A stretch of 64,000 nt of DNA, taken from assembly GCA_030065125.1 (NCBI GenBank), contig JASJDM010000031.1:1-64000 (forward strand). The letters are read 5' to 3'. The translations under genes and the position numbers were made by a program. The notes below the pieces were generated by a model that saw only the letters and a program-made list of their open reading frames with translations, made no database searches and was not told the origin of the DNA. Shown here one piece after another: positions 17,188 to 26,532 of the stretch; the first letter of the stretch is position 1; each line of letters starts with the position of its first letter. The stretch comes from Lysobacterales bacterium (GTDB lineage: Bacteria; Pseudomonadota; Gammaproteobacteria; Xanthomonadales; SZUA-38).

Positions 17188-18480
17188 TCACCCGGTCCCG
17201 CGCTCCACGATGGCCGCCACGCCCATACCGCCGGCAGTGCAGACGGAGATCAGTGCCCTGCCCTCTCCCTTTTCCGCCAGCAGCTTGGCGGCCACGGGCA
17301 GGATACGGGTGCCGGTAGCGGCGAAGGGGTGGCCGGCGGCCAGGCTGGATCCTTTTACGTTGAGCTTGTCGCGGTCGATGGATCCCAGCGCTTTCTTCAA
17401 TCCAAGCTTGTCCTTGCAGTAATCCTTGGACTCCCAGGCAGCCAGGGTGCACAGGACCTGGGCGGCGAAGGCCTCGTGGATTTCGAAGAAGTCAAAATCA
17501 TCGAAGGTCAGGCCGGTGTCCTGCAGCAACCTGGCAACCGCCAGCGTGGGTGCGATCAGCAGCCCTTCACCCGCAACGAAATCCACCGCGGCGGCTCGGG
17601 AATGGGTCAGGTAGGCCAGCGGTTCATGGCCATTTTCTTTGGCCCAGGCATCGCTGGACAGCAGCGCACAGCTGGCGCCGTCAGTGAGCGAAGTGGAGTT
17701 GCCGGCGGTCAGCGTGCCTTTCCCGGACCGCTTGTCGAATGCCGGCTTCAGGGTGGCCAGTTTTTCCAGGGTGGTGTCCGGACGCAGGATGCCGTCGCGC
17801 TCCAGGCCGCGGAATGGGACCACCAGGTCTTCCATGAAGCCTTCGTCGTATGCCTGGGCCAGTTTCTGGTGGCTGTCGAAGGCCATCTGGTCCTGGTCTT
17901 CCCTGGCGATGCCCCATTCCTGGGCCATCAGCTCGCAGTGGTCACCCATGGATTTGCCGGTGCGTGGCTCCTGCACCCCGGGCAGCGCCGGAGCCAGTTC
18001 AGACGGCCGGAATCCCTTCCAGGCCTTCAGGCGGTCGCCGGCGGAGCGGGAGCGTGCTGTCTCCAGCAGGCGACCGGCGAACTCGTCCTTGAACACGATG
18101 GGCACATCGGACGTGGTGTCCGAGCCGCCGCCGATTCCCACCTGGATCTGCCCCAGGGCGATCTTGTTGCCGACGTCGATGGAGGCGTCCAGGCTGGTGG
18201 CGCAGGCGCGCTGCATGGTGAGACCCGGGGTCCGGGCGGACAGCCCGGATGACAAGGTAATCTCGCGGGCCAGGTTCCAGTCCCGGGAGTGCTTGATCAC
18301 CGCACCGTAGGCCACTTCGCCCAGGACCTGGTCGTGCAGGGAAAACTTTTCCACCAGGGAACCCAGGGTCTTGATGCCCATCTCCCGGTTGCCAATGTCC
18401 ATGTAGGCGGTGTTGTTGCGGCAGAAAGGAATGCGTGCGCCACCAAGAATGGCAACGGGGTTCAGCTCACGGGGTGTCAT
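17188..18480 (-). CDS. fadI: FadI-type acetyl-CoA C-acyltransferase
   Basis: A 430-residue thiolase that cleaves 3-ketoacyl-CoA with CoA in the last step of fatty acid beta-oxidation, in the cytoplasm. The nucleophilic Cys93 sits in QRACATSLDA, the active-site His in FEIHEAFAAQ and the second Cys in CTAGGMG near the C-terminus. Length and N-terminal sequence (RIPFCRNNTAYMDI) resemble the FadI (anaerobic-type) branch rather than FadA. FadI normally pairs with FadJ, but no hydratase/dehydrogenase gene is adjacent, so the partner must lie elsewhere or the enzyme works alone. The FadI label rests on sequence resemblance only. Confidence 0.85.
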   Translation of the reverse strand: MTPRELNPVAILGGARIPFCRNNTAYMDIGNREMGIKTLGSLVEKFSLHDQVLGEVAYGAVIKHSRDWNLAREITLSSGLSARTPGLTMQRACATSLDASIDVGNKIALGQIQVGIGGGSDTTSDVPIVFKDEFAGRLLETARSRSAGDRLKAWKGFRPSELAPALPGVQEPRTGKSMGDHCELMAQEWGIAREDQDQMAFDSHQKLAQAYDEGFMEDLVVPFRGLERDGILRPDTTLEKLATLKPAFDKRSGKGTLTAGNSTSLTDGASCALLSSDAWAKENGHEPLAYLTHSRAAAVDFVAGEGLLIAPTLAVARLLQDTGLTFDDFDFFEIHEAFAAQVLCTLAAWESKDYCKDKLGLKKALGSIDRDKLNVKGSSLAAGHPFAATGTRILPVAAKLLAEKGEGRALISVCTAGGMGVAAIVERGTG

Positions 18481-18800
18481 GGCAATGTCCTGTTAGGTGA
18501 GCCTGAACATTTCACGAGTTTCGCTAAACAAATGTCTGGTGTCATGTTTCAGGCGTTTGGCAAAGTCATTCGGTTGGTCGGGTAATGTTGCATTGTACTG
18601 CTGCCGGACCGGCGCTGGATTGTAAAGTACATCCAAGCCGATCCTGCTTTCGCCATAGCGGTGCCATGCCTCAAGCACGATCGGCCCGCCTGTACTCGTG
18701 AAATCTACCGACGATACCGGCAACTCATGAAAAGTTCAGGCTAAAGCGTAGCCGCTCCCGCACCCCCTCTCAAGACCGTAAATTCCCCGATTCCAGGCGC
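18481..18800. other. Intergenic stretch with a doubtful short minus-strand frame
   Basis: These 320 bases lie between the kinase 3' end and the thiolase start, and look less G+C-rich than the flanking genes. A 76-codon minus-strand frame occupies 18493-18723 and stops 12 bases before the thiolase start. Its product resembles nothing I recognise and has no clear ribosome site. It could be a small leader gene, a remnant of a lost gene or chance. No terminator or clear promoter was recognised. Confidence 0.35.
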
Positions 18801-21299
18801 TCAACCCGCGGGTTCGGCGGGCTGCCCCGGATCGGCCAGTATTTCCTCCAGGGCGCTTCTCAACCGGTCAAAATCCTGCCCCGGCGGCAGCTGCAAAAGC
18901 ACCTCCCGCGCGAGGCGGGTCGACCGCTCCCGGTCACCGGCCTGGGCCAGGGCCCGGGCCTGGAAAAACAGGCTTTCCAGACGTGGAAATTCGGAGTCGT
19001 TGTTGACGGCGAATACCTCTGCCGCCTGCTGAAACTGGCCGGCTGCCGCCAGGGCCTGGCCGGATCCGGCCTGGGCGTGGCCCAGTTCCACCAGGGTTTC
19101 GGCAATGTAGGGGTGGTCGGCGGGAACGGCATCGCGGTAAATCGACAGCGATTCGGCAAACGCCTGTTCTGCCTCGGCCCAGCGCTGCTGATCCATCAAC
19201 AGGTGGCCGCGTCCGTACAGCACGTCAGCCACCCGGGTGTGGCGCGGACCGATGGCCCTGCGGGTCCCGTCCAGAGCCTGCACAAAAAGTTGATCGGCGG
19301 CCTCCAGCCGGCCCAGGTCGTGCATCAGGTTGGCCAGGTTGCTGGTGGAGTTGATGGTGCTCGGGTGCCCGGACCCCAGCTCCCTCATCCGGATGTCCAG
19401 CGAACGCTGAAGCAGCGGCAAAGCCTTGTCGAGGTCTCCGGGCTGCTTGCGGGCGACGTAAAAGGCGCCGAGGTTGTTGTAGTTCTGGGCGGCTTCCAGG
19501 GAATCAGCCCCGAACCGCTGGATATTGATATTCATGGCCCGGTGGTCCAGGGCCAGGCTTTCCTCCTCGTGCTCCGGCGAGTCCAGGTGGTAAAGCACCA
19601 CGGCGAGATTGTTGACGCTGGTGGAGACCAGCGGGTGGGTCTCCGGATAAAGCCGTTCGCGCATGGCCAGGCACTCCCGGAAGAGCTGCTCAGCCTGCTC
19701 AAAGCGGCCCTGGTTCTGACGCAGCGTGGCCAGGGTGTCCAGGCTTTTGGCCACGTCTTCGTGGGGGCGGCCCTGGTACAGTTCCCGGCTGATGGCCAGG
19801 GCCTCCTCGGCATAGGGCTCAGCTTCTTCCAGCAGGCTGAGATTACTCAGCAGATTCGCAAACAGGTTGTATAAGGTAGCCTTCAGGGCGGGCTGGCCGT
19901 CCAGCTGTGGACCCAGTTCACCGGCCCGCCCGGTCAGAAACTCCCGCAGGGTGATGTCGTCCCGCCGATTCTCGGATTCGGCGAAGGGGTCTGAGTCGAA
20001 CAGGTCAACCAGCACCTCGGTGACCTGCTCCGCCCGATCCCGTTCGGCCCGGGCCACGTCCCGCTCCCGGGCAGCCTCGCGCGCCTGCCAGGCAGCCATG
20101 GTCCCGCCGCTGATGATGGCCACGACGGCCAGCACAGACAGCGGCGCGGCTACCGGATTCCTGCGCAGCACCCGACCGGCCCGGTCCAGCAGTCCCGGCC
20201 TGCGGGCGCTGATACTGCGGTGGCTGCGGTAGCGCTGCAGGTCCGATGCCAGGGCCGCGGCGCTGGGATACCGGCGGGACGGCTCTTTGTCCAGGGCCTT
20301 GAGACAGATCGCCTGCAGATCGGCTGGTATGGCGTCGTTGAGGTCGCTGCGCTGGGGCGGGCGCGCTTCCTGGTGGACAATCTGTTCGCTCAATTCGTAG
20401 CTGCCGGTGGCGGTGTACGGCAGCTGTCCGGTCAGCAGTTCATAGAGCACCACGCCCAGGGAGTAGACATCGCTGGTCACGGCAAGGGCTTCACCCCGGA
20501 CCTGCTCCGGACTCGCATAGCGGGGCGTCATCAGCCGGTCACCCGGTCGGGTCAGATCCGGATTCTCGTCGGATTCGTCCAGCAGCTTGGCGATACCGAA
20601 GTCCAGCAGCCTGGCCTCGCCGGCACCGGTGATGAGCACGTTGGACGGTTTGATGTCCCGATGCAGGATCAGCTGGTTGTGGGCAAACGACACCGCGTTG
20701 CACACCTGGACCATCAGATCTACCCGCTGGCCCAGAGACAGTGCCTGGTGCTGCACGTACTCGACAATGTTCTGGCCGTCCACGTATTCCATCACCAGGA
20801 ACGGCAGGTCGTCGGGAGTGACGCCGGCATCCAGCAGTCGCGCAATGTTGGGGTGTTCCAGCCTTGCGTGAATCTGCTGCTCGCGCTGGAAGCGGGAGAT
20901 CCATGCCCCGCGTCCGGCACCGTGGCCCAATCCGGCGCCGGACCGCCGGGTCAGGATCTTGATGGCGACCTGGCGCTGGAAGGTGTCGTCATCCCGTTCC
21001 GCCAGCAGCACCTCACCCATGCCGCCACGGGCAATGCGGGACAGTATCCGGTACGAACCCAGACGTTCCGGCAGGGGTGGTGCCTCGGCGTCACCAACGC
21101 CCTGTTCCATCTCCAGCGGCGGGCCGTCGTGGGCCTGCAGCATCTGCAGCAGTTCGGTGACCAGGCCCCGGGCCTGGTCGGGGTCCATATCCTTGCCGGC
21201 AAGCTGCTGCTCGAGCCAGTGTTGCCTGCCGGCAGTGGTTTGTTCCCTCGCCGCGTCAAACAGCGACTGCAGCAGGTTCCATCGCTCCCGGGGATCCAT
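18801..21299 (-). CDS. Membrane Ser/Thr protein kinase with TPR sensor domain
   Basis: An 832-residue Hanks-type kinase. After an 80-residue N-terminal segment comes a glycine loop (IARGGMGEV, 89-97), Lys114, the catalytic HRDIKPSN with Asp215, and DFG at 233-235. One membrane segment (about 384-404) is followed by a long TPR array (about 460-810) with NLA, YNNLG and VLYGRG repeats. This is the layout of ECF-linked kinases in Xanthomonadales, Acidobacteria and Planctomycetes, where kinase and sigma factor are encoded together. Its start codon shares one base with the sigma-factor stop (TAATG), so the two are translationally coupled. The signal and substrates are unknown; the sigma factor is the natural candidate target (inference). 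Confidence 0.9.
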   Translation of the reverse strand: MDPRERWNLLQSLFDAAREQTTAGRQHWLEQQLAGKDMDPDQARGLVTELLQMLQAHDGPPLEMEQGVGDAEAPPLPERLGSYRILSRIARGGMGEVLLAERDDDTFQRQVAIKILTRRSGAGLGHGAGRGAWISRFQREQQIHARLEHPNIARLLDAGVTPDDLPFLVMEYVDGQNIVEYVQHQALSLGQRVDLMVQVCNAVSFAHNQLILHRDIKPSNVLITGAGEARLLDFGIAKLLDESDENPDLTRPGDRLMTPRYASPEQVRGEALAVTSDVYSLGVVLYELLTGQLPYTATGSYELSEQIVHQEARPPQRSDLNDAIPADLQAICLKALDKEPSRRYPSAAALASDLQRYRSHRSISARRPGLLDRAGRVLRRNPVAAPLSVLAVVAIISGGTMAAWQAREAARERDVARAERDRAEQVTEVLVDLFDSDPFAESENRRDDITLREFLTGRAGELGPQLDGQPALKATLYNLFANLLSNLSLLEEAEPYAEEALAISRELYQGRPHEDVAKSLDTLATLRQNQGRFEQAEQLFRECLAMRERLYPETHPLVSTSVNNLAVVLYHLDSPEHEEESLALDHRAMNINIQRFGADSLEAAQNYNNLGAFYVARKQPGDLDKALPLLQRSLDIRMRELGSGHPSTINSTSNLANLMHDLGRLEAADQLFVQALDGTRRAIGPRHTRVADVLYGRGHLLMDQQRWAEAEQAFAESLSIYRDAVPADHPYIAETLVELGHAQAGSGQALAAAGQFQQAAEVFAVNNDSEFPRLESLFFQARALAQAGDRERSTRLAREVLLQLPPGQDFDRLRSALEEILADPGQPAEPAG

Positions 21300-21889
21300 T
21301 ACTCGACCGCGAATGTATTCACGCCCACTTCCTTGCGAAGCCAGGCAATGGCGGCGGTCCAGTCCCGCTGCACGGTTTTCAGCGACACCTCCAGTGCCAG
21401 GGCGGTCTCCTCCAGGGTCAGGCCGCCGAACAGCCGATGCTGGAGAACCTGGACACCGCGGGGAAACGCGTCGTTCAGTTTGTCCAGGGCCAGGTCAATC
21501 TCCGTCACTTCCCTGGCCTGTTCATCCGTCAGCAGGCTCTCCACCTGGTCCAGCGGCACCGGCTGTTCGCCGCTGCCGCGCTTGCGCGACCGATGGGCGC
21601 GGGCGTAATCCACCAGCACCCGGCGCATGCACTCACTGGCGAAGCCGAAAAACTCGGCCCGGCTCTCCAGGGTGAATTTCCGCTGCTGGCTGAACTTCAG
21701 ATACGCTTCATTGACCAGTCCGGTGGTGGACAAAGTGTGGGCATCCCGCTCCGAGCGCAGCCGCTTGCGGGCGAGGACGCGCAGTTCCTCGTAGACCAGC
21801 GGCAGGAGCTCTTCCATGGCTTCGCTGCGGCCGCTGGTGAGGTCCTGCAGCCAGGCTGTGATGTCAACGTCCCTGTGTTCCATGTCCAC
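21299..21889 (-). CDS. ECF-type sigma factor paired with kinase
   Basis: A 196-residue sigma-70 family protein of the extracytoplasmic-function type. Region 2 spans about 20-90 (LVNEAYLKF, SRAEFFGFASECMRR) and region 4 about 130-190, with a helix-turn-helix in LTLEETALALEVSLKTVQRD. The N-terminal PLVYEELRVLARKRLR segment is typical of the ECF subfamily found beside Ser/Thr kinases rather than anti-sigma factors. No anti-sigma gene is visible; the next gene in the operon is the TPR kinase, overlapping by one base. Control is therefore probably by phosphorylation, as known for some kinase-linked ECFs (inference). Confidence 0.88.
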   Translation of the reverse strand: MDMEHRDVDITAWLQDLTSGRSEAMEELLPLVYEELRVLARKRLRSERDAHTLSTTGLVNEAYLKFSQQRKFTLESRAEFFGFASECMRRVLVDYARAHRSRKRGSGEQPVPLDQVESLLTDEQAREVTEIDLALDKLNDAFPRGVQVLQHRLFGGLTLEETALALEVSLKTVQRDWTAAIAWLRKEVGVNTFAVE

Positions 21890-22064
21890 TGCGCGTTGAA
21901 TGAACCGCCAGTGTTAATGGCGTGGCGTCCGCGAGTCAAGGCAAACGCTGCCCCACAATGGCTGAGTGGTTCCGGTTTTCCGACAGGCAGAGCAGATAAT
22001 GTGCGGCCCTGGTGGCGCAGAACCTGTCGGCGGAGGCAATCGTCCTCAGGCTGCTGCGAAAACG

Positions 22065-23705
22065 CTAACTCTCGAACGCCTGCCAGCGTTGATGGACCTC
22101 CTTGAGCAGCGCATTGTATCCGGGGTCTGACTTGAGTCTTGTCAGAATGGGATCGTGCCGATCCAGGTAGGGGTGATTGATGAACCCCCGGTCCACGGCA
22201 ATGGTCAGCCAGGCCACGGCATCATCGTTCCTGCCCGCCAGGACGCTGGCTTGAGCCAGTGTCCGGGGGAATATCTCGGCACCCGGCACCCGATCCGGGT
22301 TGGCGCGGGAAAATGGACTTTCGACCGATTCGCCTTTCAGCGCCGCCGCGATCAGCGCGGCGACCTGGGCGGGCATGGAGTCCGCGTCGTGCTGCGCAAA
22401 ACCCGCGGCCAGATCGATGGCTTCATCATTCTGCTGGTTGACGGCCAGCAGCCATACCAGGAACAGCCGTGCCATGGGGCTGTCGGGCTGGGCCTCGAAC
22501 ATCCGGCGGTAACCGGGCAGCGCTTCGGCCGGCCGCCCGTCGAGCACGTCGGCCCAGGACGGCAGGAGCTGGTAGACCGGTATCAGTGGGTCAAGAGATA
22601 ACAGCCGGGCAAACAGCGGGCGCGCCTTTTCCACCCGGCCCGAAACCAGGTAGCAGTTGCACAGCAGGCCAAGGGCGTCGGGGTCTGCCCAGTTACTGTC
22701 CAGGGCCGACTTGAGATCGTTCACCGCCGACTGAATTTTGCCCTGGGAGTAGTGCAGCCACCCTCGCAGCTGCAGCCCGCCGGCGGAGTTCGGGTCAGCC
22801 TCGAAGGCCCGCTCTGCGCACAGCTTTGCCTTTTCCAGGGGCTTCGGTCCCAGGTCCAGCCCGGTCTCCCGATACTGCAGGTAGGTCCGGCCCAGGTCGA
22901 CATAAAGCTCCGCGCTGTCGCCGGTAATCGAAAGTGCATGCTCCAGCCGCTCGACCGCCCGATCGATACTGCTCCGGTCCCAGCGCATGGCTTCCTGCCG
23001 GGCCTGCACTACGGATTGCCAGACCGGCCAGCTCTTGATGGGCTTGTGGGCCAGGCGGTCCTCGTCTTCCCTGGAAAGGCGCAGCTCCAGGGCACCTGCC
23101 ACCTCCCGCGCGATCTGCTCCTGGATCTCGAAGATGTCGTCGACCTCGCCGGAAAACTTCTCGGACCATTCGGTATGGTCGGAGGCGGCGTCGACCAGGC
23201 GCACGGTCACCCGGATACTGGTCTGGTGGCGTCGCACCGTGCCCTCCAGCAGGTGGCTGACCCGCAGCTCCTGGCCCAGGCTGCGCGCATCACGGTCTGA
23301 TCCCTTCAGCGTCATTGACGAGGTGCGGGAAATGACGCGCAGCGAGTGCAGCTTGGAAAGGTCGGCGATGATTTCATCGGTGAAACCATCAGCGATGTAC
23401 TCGTCACCGGCGTCTGAGCCGACGTAGCTGAGCGGCAGGACCACCACCGAGGCGATTTCGTCGTCGGGCGTGTTTTCCGTGGCCGACTGCGGACTGGGTT
23501 CGGCCGGGCCGCTCTGATCGCGCTTCAGCCACCGGTCCAGCTCCGATCGGTACCCATAAACGCTGCCCAGGGACTGGTGCATATGCCGGTGCACCGGCAG
23601 TCCCTCCTCCACCTCCCAGCGCCGTGCTGTGCGCACGCTGCGCCCCAGGTAATTGGCGATGGCTTTCCAGGAATCCAGTCGATCAGAAGGGTTTGCGCCA
23701 GGCAT
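22065..23705 (-). CDS. HTH-TolB-like-TPR regulatory protein
   Basis: A 546-residue protein from ATG 23705. A small N-terminal helix-turn-helix (about 10-60: WKAIANYLGRSVRTARRWE, followed by SELDRWL) is followed by a TolB amino-terminal-like domain (about 85-215: VVVLPLSYVG, ADGFTDEIIADLSKL, VISRTSSM, LEGTVRR) and C-terminal TPR-like repeats (about 230-510). This domain set is common in cytoplasmic one-component regulators, often labelled adenylate-cyclase-like although no cyclase domain is present. No membrane segment is evident. The frame stays open to 23816, and an ATG at 23747 with an upstream AAGGA is an alternative start. The signal and target genes are unknown. Confidence 0.72.
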   Translation of the reverse strand: MPGANPSDRLDSWKAIANYLGRSVRTARRWEVEEGLPVHRHMHQSLGSVYGYRSELDRWLKRDQSGPAEPSPQSATENTPDDEIASVVVLPLSYVGSDAGDEYIADGFTDEIIADLSKLHSLRVISRTSSMTLKGSDRDARSLGQELRVSHLLEGTVRRHQTSIRVTVRLVDAASDHTEWSEKFSGEVDDIFEIQEQIAREVAGALELRLSREDEDRLAHKPIKSWPVWQSVVQARQEAMRWDRSSIDRAVERLEHALSITGDSAELYVDLGRTYLQYRETGLDLGPKPLEKAKLCAERAFEADPNSAGGLQLRGWLHYSQGKIQSAVNDLKSALDSNWADPDALGLLCNCYLVSGRVEKARPLFARLLSLDPLIPVYQLLPSWADVLDGRPAEALPGYRRMFEAQPDSPMARLFLVWLLAVNQQNDEAIDLAAGFAQHDADSMPAQVAALIAAALKGESVESPFSRANPDRVPGAEIFPRTLAQASVLAGRNDDAVAWLTIAVDRGFINHPYLDRHDPILTRLKSDPGYNALLKEVHQRWQAFES

Positions 23706-23839
23706 GGGCGTGATGATAGTCGGCCATAGTCGGTCAAAGCCAGCCATGGTGTGACATGGCCGTCCTTGTCCATTGCGGCGGGTGCGGGTCAGAACGAGCA
23801 TCGACCTCGCATTCACCGAACTCGAACGAGGAAACCAGC

Positions 23840-24379
23840 ATGAAACTACGACTGACTATCGCCGCGCTTGCCGCCTACATCACCGCCTTTAACGGCCACT
23901 GCAACGACCTGATGGAAGAGGCCGAAAAAGGCCGCCACTGGCAGGCCGTGTCTGGAACCGCCATTCACTACTTCAGCACCGCTGTGATTCACTCCGTGGT
24001 GGAGACCGAGACCGGTCTCATCCAGCGCAGCACCGACACCATTGAACTGAGTGGCGACCTGCAGGGGCGGGTGCTGTATCACCCGACCACGGTGATTGAT
24101 TTTGCCACCAACACCCTGACCAATACCGGGCATCAGGTGTTTTCCGGGACCATCCTTGGATCTGAACCCGTACTGGTCGCTGACGACAGTTTCTTATTCA
24201 ACGTGGATATGTCCCCCGGCGGTGCCACCGCAGGCACGGTTTTTCTGACAGACCGGATCGCGGGGCCGAGGACCCGCTGCGTCATACAGATCGTGGGAAC
24301 CGGCATGACCGCCGAAGGTGATGGCCTGGCTGACTACTCCGGCCGGTGCCGGGTCCGGGGTCGCCGGTCCTTGGATTGA
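23840..24379 (+). CDS. Exported protein of unknown function
   Basis: A 179-residue protein not matched to any family I recognise. The start ATG at 23840 follows a good ribosome site (gaggaaa) and begins a signal peptide (MKLRLTIAALAAYITAF), so it is probably periplasmic or secreted. The rest is rich in beta strands and Thr/Gly, with short motifs HQVFSGTILGS and GTGMTAEGDGLADYSGRCR suggesting a compact beta-barrel. Two cysteines near the C-terminus could form a disulfide. It is divergent from the HTH-TolB regulator and convergent with the methyltransferase, so it seems a single-gene unit. Confidence 0.65.
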   Translation: MKLRLTIAALAAYITAFNGHCNDLMEEAEKGRHWQAVSGTAIHYFSTAVIHSVVETETGLIQRSTDTIELSGDLQGRVLYHPTTVIDFATNTLTNTGHQVFSGTILGSEPVLVADDSFLFNVDMSPGGATAGTVFLTDRIAGPRTRCVIQIVGTGMTAEGDGLADYSGRCRVRGRRSLD

Positions 24380-24392
24380 GCAGCCAGTGATG

Positions 24393-24418
24393 GCCCGCGT
24401 CCCGAACCGGGCGCGGGC
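24393..24418. terminator. Bidirectional hairpin between convergent genes
   Basis: Arms GCCCGCG (24393-24399) and CGCGGGC (24412-24418), extended inward by a wobble pair and two C-G pairs, form a stem of about 10 bp with a 6-base loop. It sits between the convergent ends of the exported-protein and methyltransferase genes. There is no clear T-run, so termination efficiency is uncertain. Confidence 0.45.
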
Positions 24419-24426
24419 TTCCGGGA

Positions 24427-25194
24427 TTACGCGTCGCGGTATCCCGCCACCATCACCCGCTTGCCAAAACGGTGCTGCTCATAAGCATCCGCGGGCGGTT
24501 CCAGCAGCTCCACCCGGTCGAAGCCCACCTTGTGCATGATCCACAGCAGGCCCTCGGTGCTGGGCGCCAGGCAGATGCCCTGGGTGCTGGCCTCGGGGCC
24601 GTGGGTCTCGTCTGTTTCGTCGATGATGCCGAAACAGCCCTGCAGGGGCTTGACGAAGCGGTAGTTGCCCCAGTCCACGTTGCCGCTGAGGTGTGGAACC
24701 ACCTGGGTTTCGATGAAGCAGACCCTGCCGGTCAGCGCGTGGGCCGTGCGGATCGCGCCCACGGGGTTTTCCAGGTGGTAGATCAGCCCCAGCATCAGGC
24801 AGATGTCAAAGCGGCCCATGGCGCCGGTTTCCAGGGCGTGGATGTCACTCTGGCGGGCGCTGAATTGATGGTGCCCCAGCACCTCCGCCATCAGGCTGGC
24901 GTCGTCCACGTGCTCCTGGCGGGCGTCTACACCCAGTACCTCGCGGGCGCCTCGCCTGGCCAGCTCCAGGGCGAAGTAGCCCTGGTGACAGGCCAGGTCC
25001 ACCACCCGGGCGCCGCTGTAGTCGCTGCCGTAGAGGGGCTCCAGGGCAGCGTCCATCATGGCCAGCCGGGTGGAATGCACGGCATTCAGCCGGCCGCCGT
25101 CATAGGTTGGCGTCACCTCACCCCCGGGCAGTTGGAATGGGTAGAACCAGTCGCGGCTCAGCAGCTCCGCCAGTCTTGGGTGGGGGGTGGTCAT
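24427..25194 (-). CDS. Class I SAM-dependent methyltransferase
   Basis: A 255-residue protein with a Rossmann-type SAM-binding motif I (VVDLACHQGYFAL, about 64-76), the acidic loop of motif II (LGVDAR), and a motif IV-like region FDICLMLGLIYHLENP. It resembles small-molecule methyltransferases of the CmoB/DUF1698-like group. It is divergent from the EgtB gene with starts only about 60 bases apart, so a shared promoter region and related role are possible. It is not EgtD, the histidine trimethyltransferase that usually accompanies EgtB: the fold signature differs and it is shorter. The substrate is unknown. Confidence 0.78.
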   Translation of the reverse strand: MTTPHPRLAELLSRDWFYPFQLPGGEVTPTYDGGRLNAVHSTRLAMMDAALEPLYGSDYSGARVVDLACHQGYFALELARRGAREVLGVDARQEHVDDASLMAEVLGHHQFSARQSDIHALETGAMGRFDICLMLGLIYHLENPVGAIRTAHALTGRVCFIETQVVPHLSGNVDWGNYRFVKPLQGCFGIIDETDETHGPEASTQGICLAPSTEGLLWIMHKVGFDRVELLEPPADAYEQHRFGKRVMVAGYRDA

Positions 25195-25251
25195 GGGGCG
25201 GCAATGTTACAATGGTCAAACCCACAAAGGAATCGCCGCCCCCTCAATTCC

Positions 25252-26526
25252 GTGCCGCAAATCCTGAAGCAAGCCGAGGCCGACCCCGCGGGGTTGCTGG
25301 CCCGTTACAACGAGGTTCGTGACACCTCGACAGCCCTGGCTGCCGCCCTGGCCCCCGAGGACATGGTGGTGCAGACCATGGACGACGTCAGTCCGGCCAA
25401 GTGGCACCTGGCTCATGTCACCTGGTTTTTCGAAACTTTTGTATTGAAAAGCCTGGACGGCTACCAGGTTTTCCATCCCCAGTTCGAGGTGTTGTTCAAC
25501 TCCTACTACAACGCCGTGGGCCCCCAGTACCCACGGCCCCGGCGGGGGCTGCTGTCACGGCCCACGGTGGAACAGGTCATGGAGTACCGTGCCTACGTGG
25601 ACCAGGCCATGACGGCGGCTCTTGCCGGCGACATGCTGGACCCCGACGTCCGGGCGGTGGTGGAGCTGGGGCTGCACCACGAGCAGCAGCACCAGGAGCT
25701 GCTGCTGATGGACATCAAGCACGTCTTTTTCCAGAACCCCCTGTTGCCGGTGTATCGGGATGCGGAACCGGTGGCGGCCGGTGCCGGCAGCGAGTTCCGG
25801 TGGCTGGGTTTTGAAGGCGGAGAATCCCAGCAGGGGGTTCGGTCGAACACCGGGTTCAGTTTTGACAACGAGGGCCCCCGGCATGCCGTCAGGCTCGCGC
25901 CGTTTGAGCTGGGCAACCGGCTGGTAACCAACTCGGAATACCAGGAATTCATCGAAGCCGGGGGCTACCGAGAACCCTCCCTGTGGCTGTCCGATGGCTG
26001 GGCGCTGGTCCGGGAAGAGGACTGGCAGGCGCCGTTTTACTGGGTCCGGCGCGATGGCCGCTGGTTCGAATTCACCCTGCACGGCCTGCATCCGGTACAA
26101 CCCAACACGCCGGTCAGCCACCTGAGTTTTTTCGAGGCTGACGCCTATGCCAGCTGGCGCCAGGCCCGGTTACCTACCGAGTCGGAGTGGGAATTCGTGG
26201 CCGCCGGGCTGCCGGTGACCGGCAATTTCCTGGACAATCCCTGGCTGGGGCCCATGGCTGCGGCGGGCGAGGGGCTGCAGCAGGTATTCGGAGACTTGTG
26301 GGAATGGACCGCGTCGCCTTACCAGGCCTATCCGGGATTCCGCCCGGCCGCCGGTGCCCTGGGCGAATACAACGGTAAATTCATGTGCAGCCAGATGGTG
26401 CTGCGCGGCGGCTGCGCGGTGACGCCGGCCGGTCACGTTCGGGCGAGCTACCGCAATTTTTTCTATCCTCATCAAAGATGGATGTTTTCCGGGGTACGCC
26501 TGGCCCGGGACGCCGCCGCGGGATAG
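25252..26526 (+). CDS. egtB: EgtB-type ergothioneine sulfoxide synthase
   Basis: A 424-residue non-heme iron enzyme that joins hercynine to gamma-glutamylcysteine or cysteine and oxidises the sulfur, the central step of ergothioneine synthesis. A DinB-like N-terminal domain (about 10-165) carries SPAKWHLAHVTWFFE and the iron ligands HxxxHxE in HHEQQHQE (about 142-149). A formylglycine-enzyme/sulfatase-modifying domain follows (about 180-424) with RLPTESEWEF, GDLWEWTASPY and VLRGGC. I chose GTG 25252 since homologous sequence starts soon after; ATG 25204 in the same frame is an alternative, ten bases from the divergent methyltransferase start. No EgtD is present in the window, so substrate supply must come from elsewhere. 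Confidence 0.85.
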   Translation: MPQILKQAEADPAGLLARYNEVRDTSTALAAALAPEDMVVQTMDDVSPAKWHLAHVTWFFETFVLKSLDGYQVFHPQFEVLFNSYYNAVGPQYPRPRRGLLSRPTVEQVMEYRAYVDQAMTAALAGDMLDPDVRAVVELGLHHEQQHQELLLMDIKHVFFQNPLLPVYRDAEPVAAGAGSEFRWLGFEGGESQQGVRSNTGFSFDNEGPRHAVRLAPFELGNRLVTNSEYQEFIEAGGYREPSLWLSDGWALVREEDWQAPFYWVRRDGRWFEFTLHGLHPVQPNTPVSHLSFFEADAYASWRQARLPTESEWEFVAAGLPVTGNFLDNPWLGPMAAAGEGLQQVFGDLWEWTASPYQAYPGFRPAAGALGEYNGKFMCSQMVLRGGCAVTPAGHVRASYRNFFYPHQRWMFSGVRLARDAAAG

Positions 26527-26532
26527 ACGAAT

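Noticed and set aside
24472..25203. Upstream extension of the egtB frame
   Set aside because: It overlaps the methyltransferase gene on the other strand almost completely, has no family similarity, and would place the start far from the conserved DinB-like domain.
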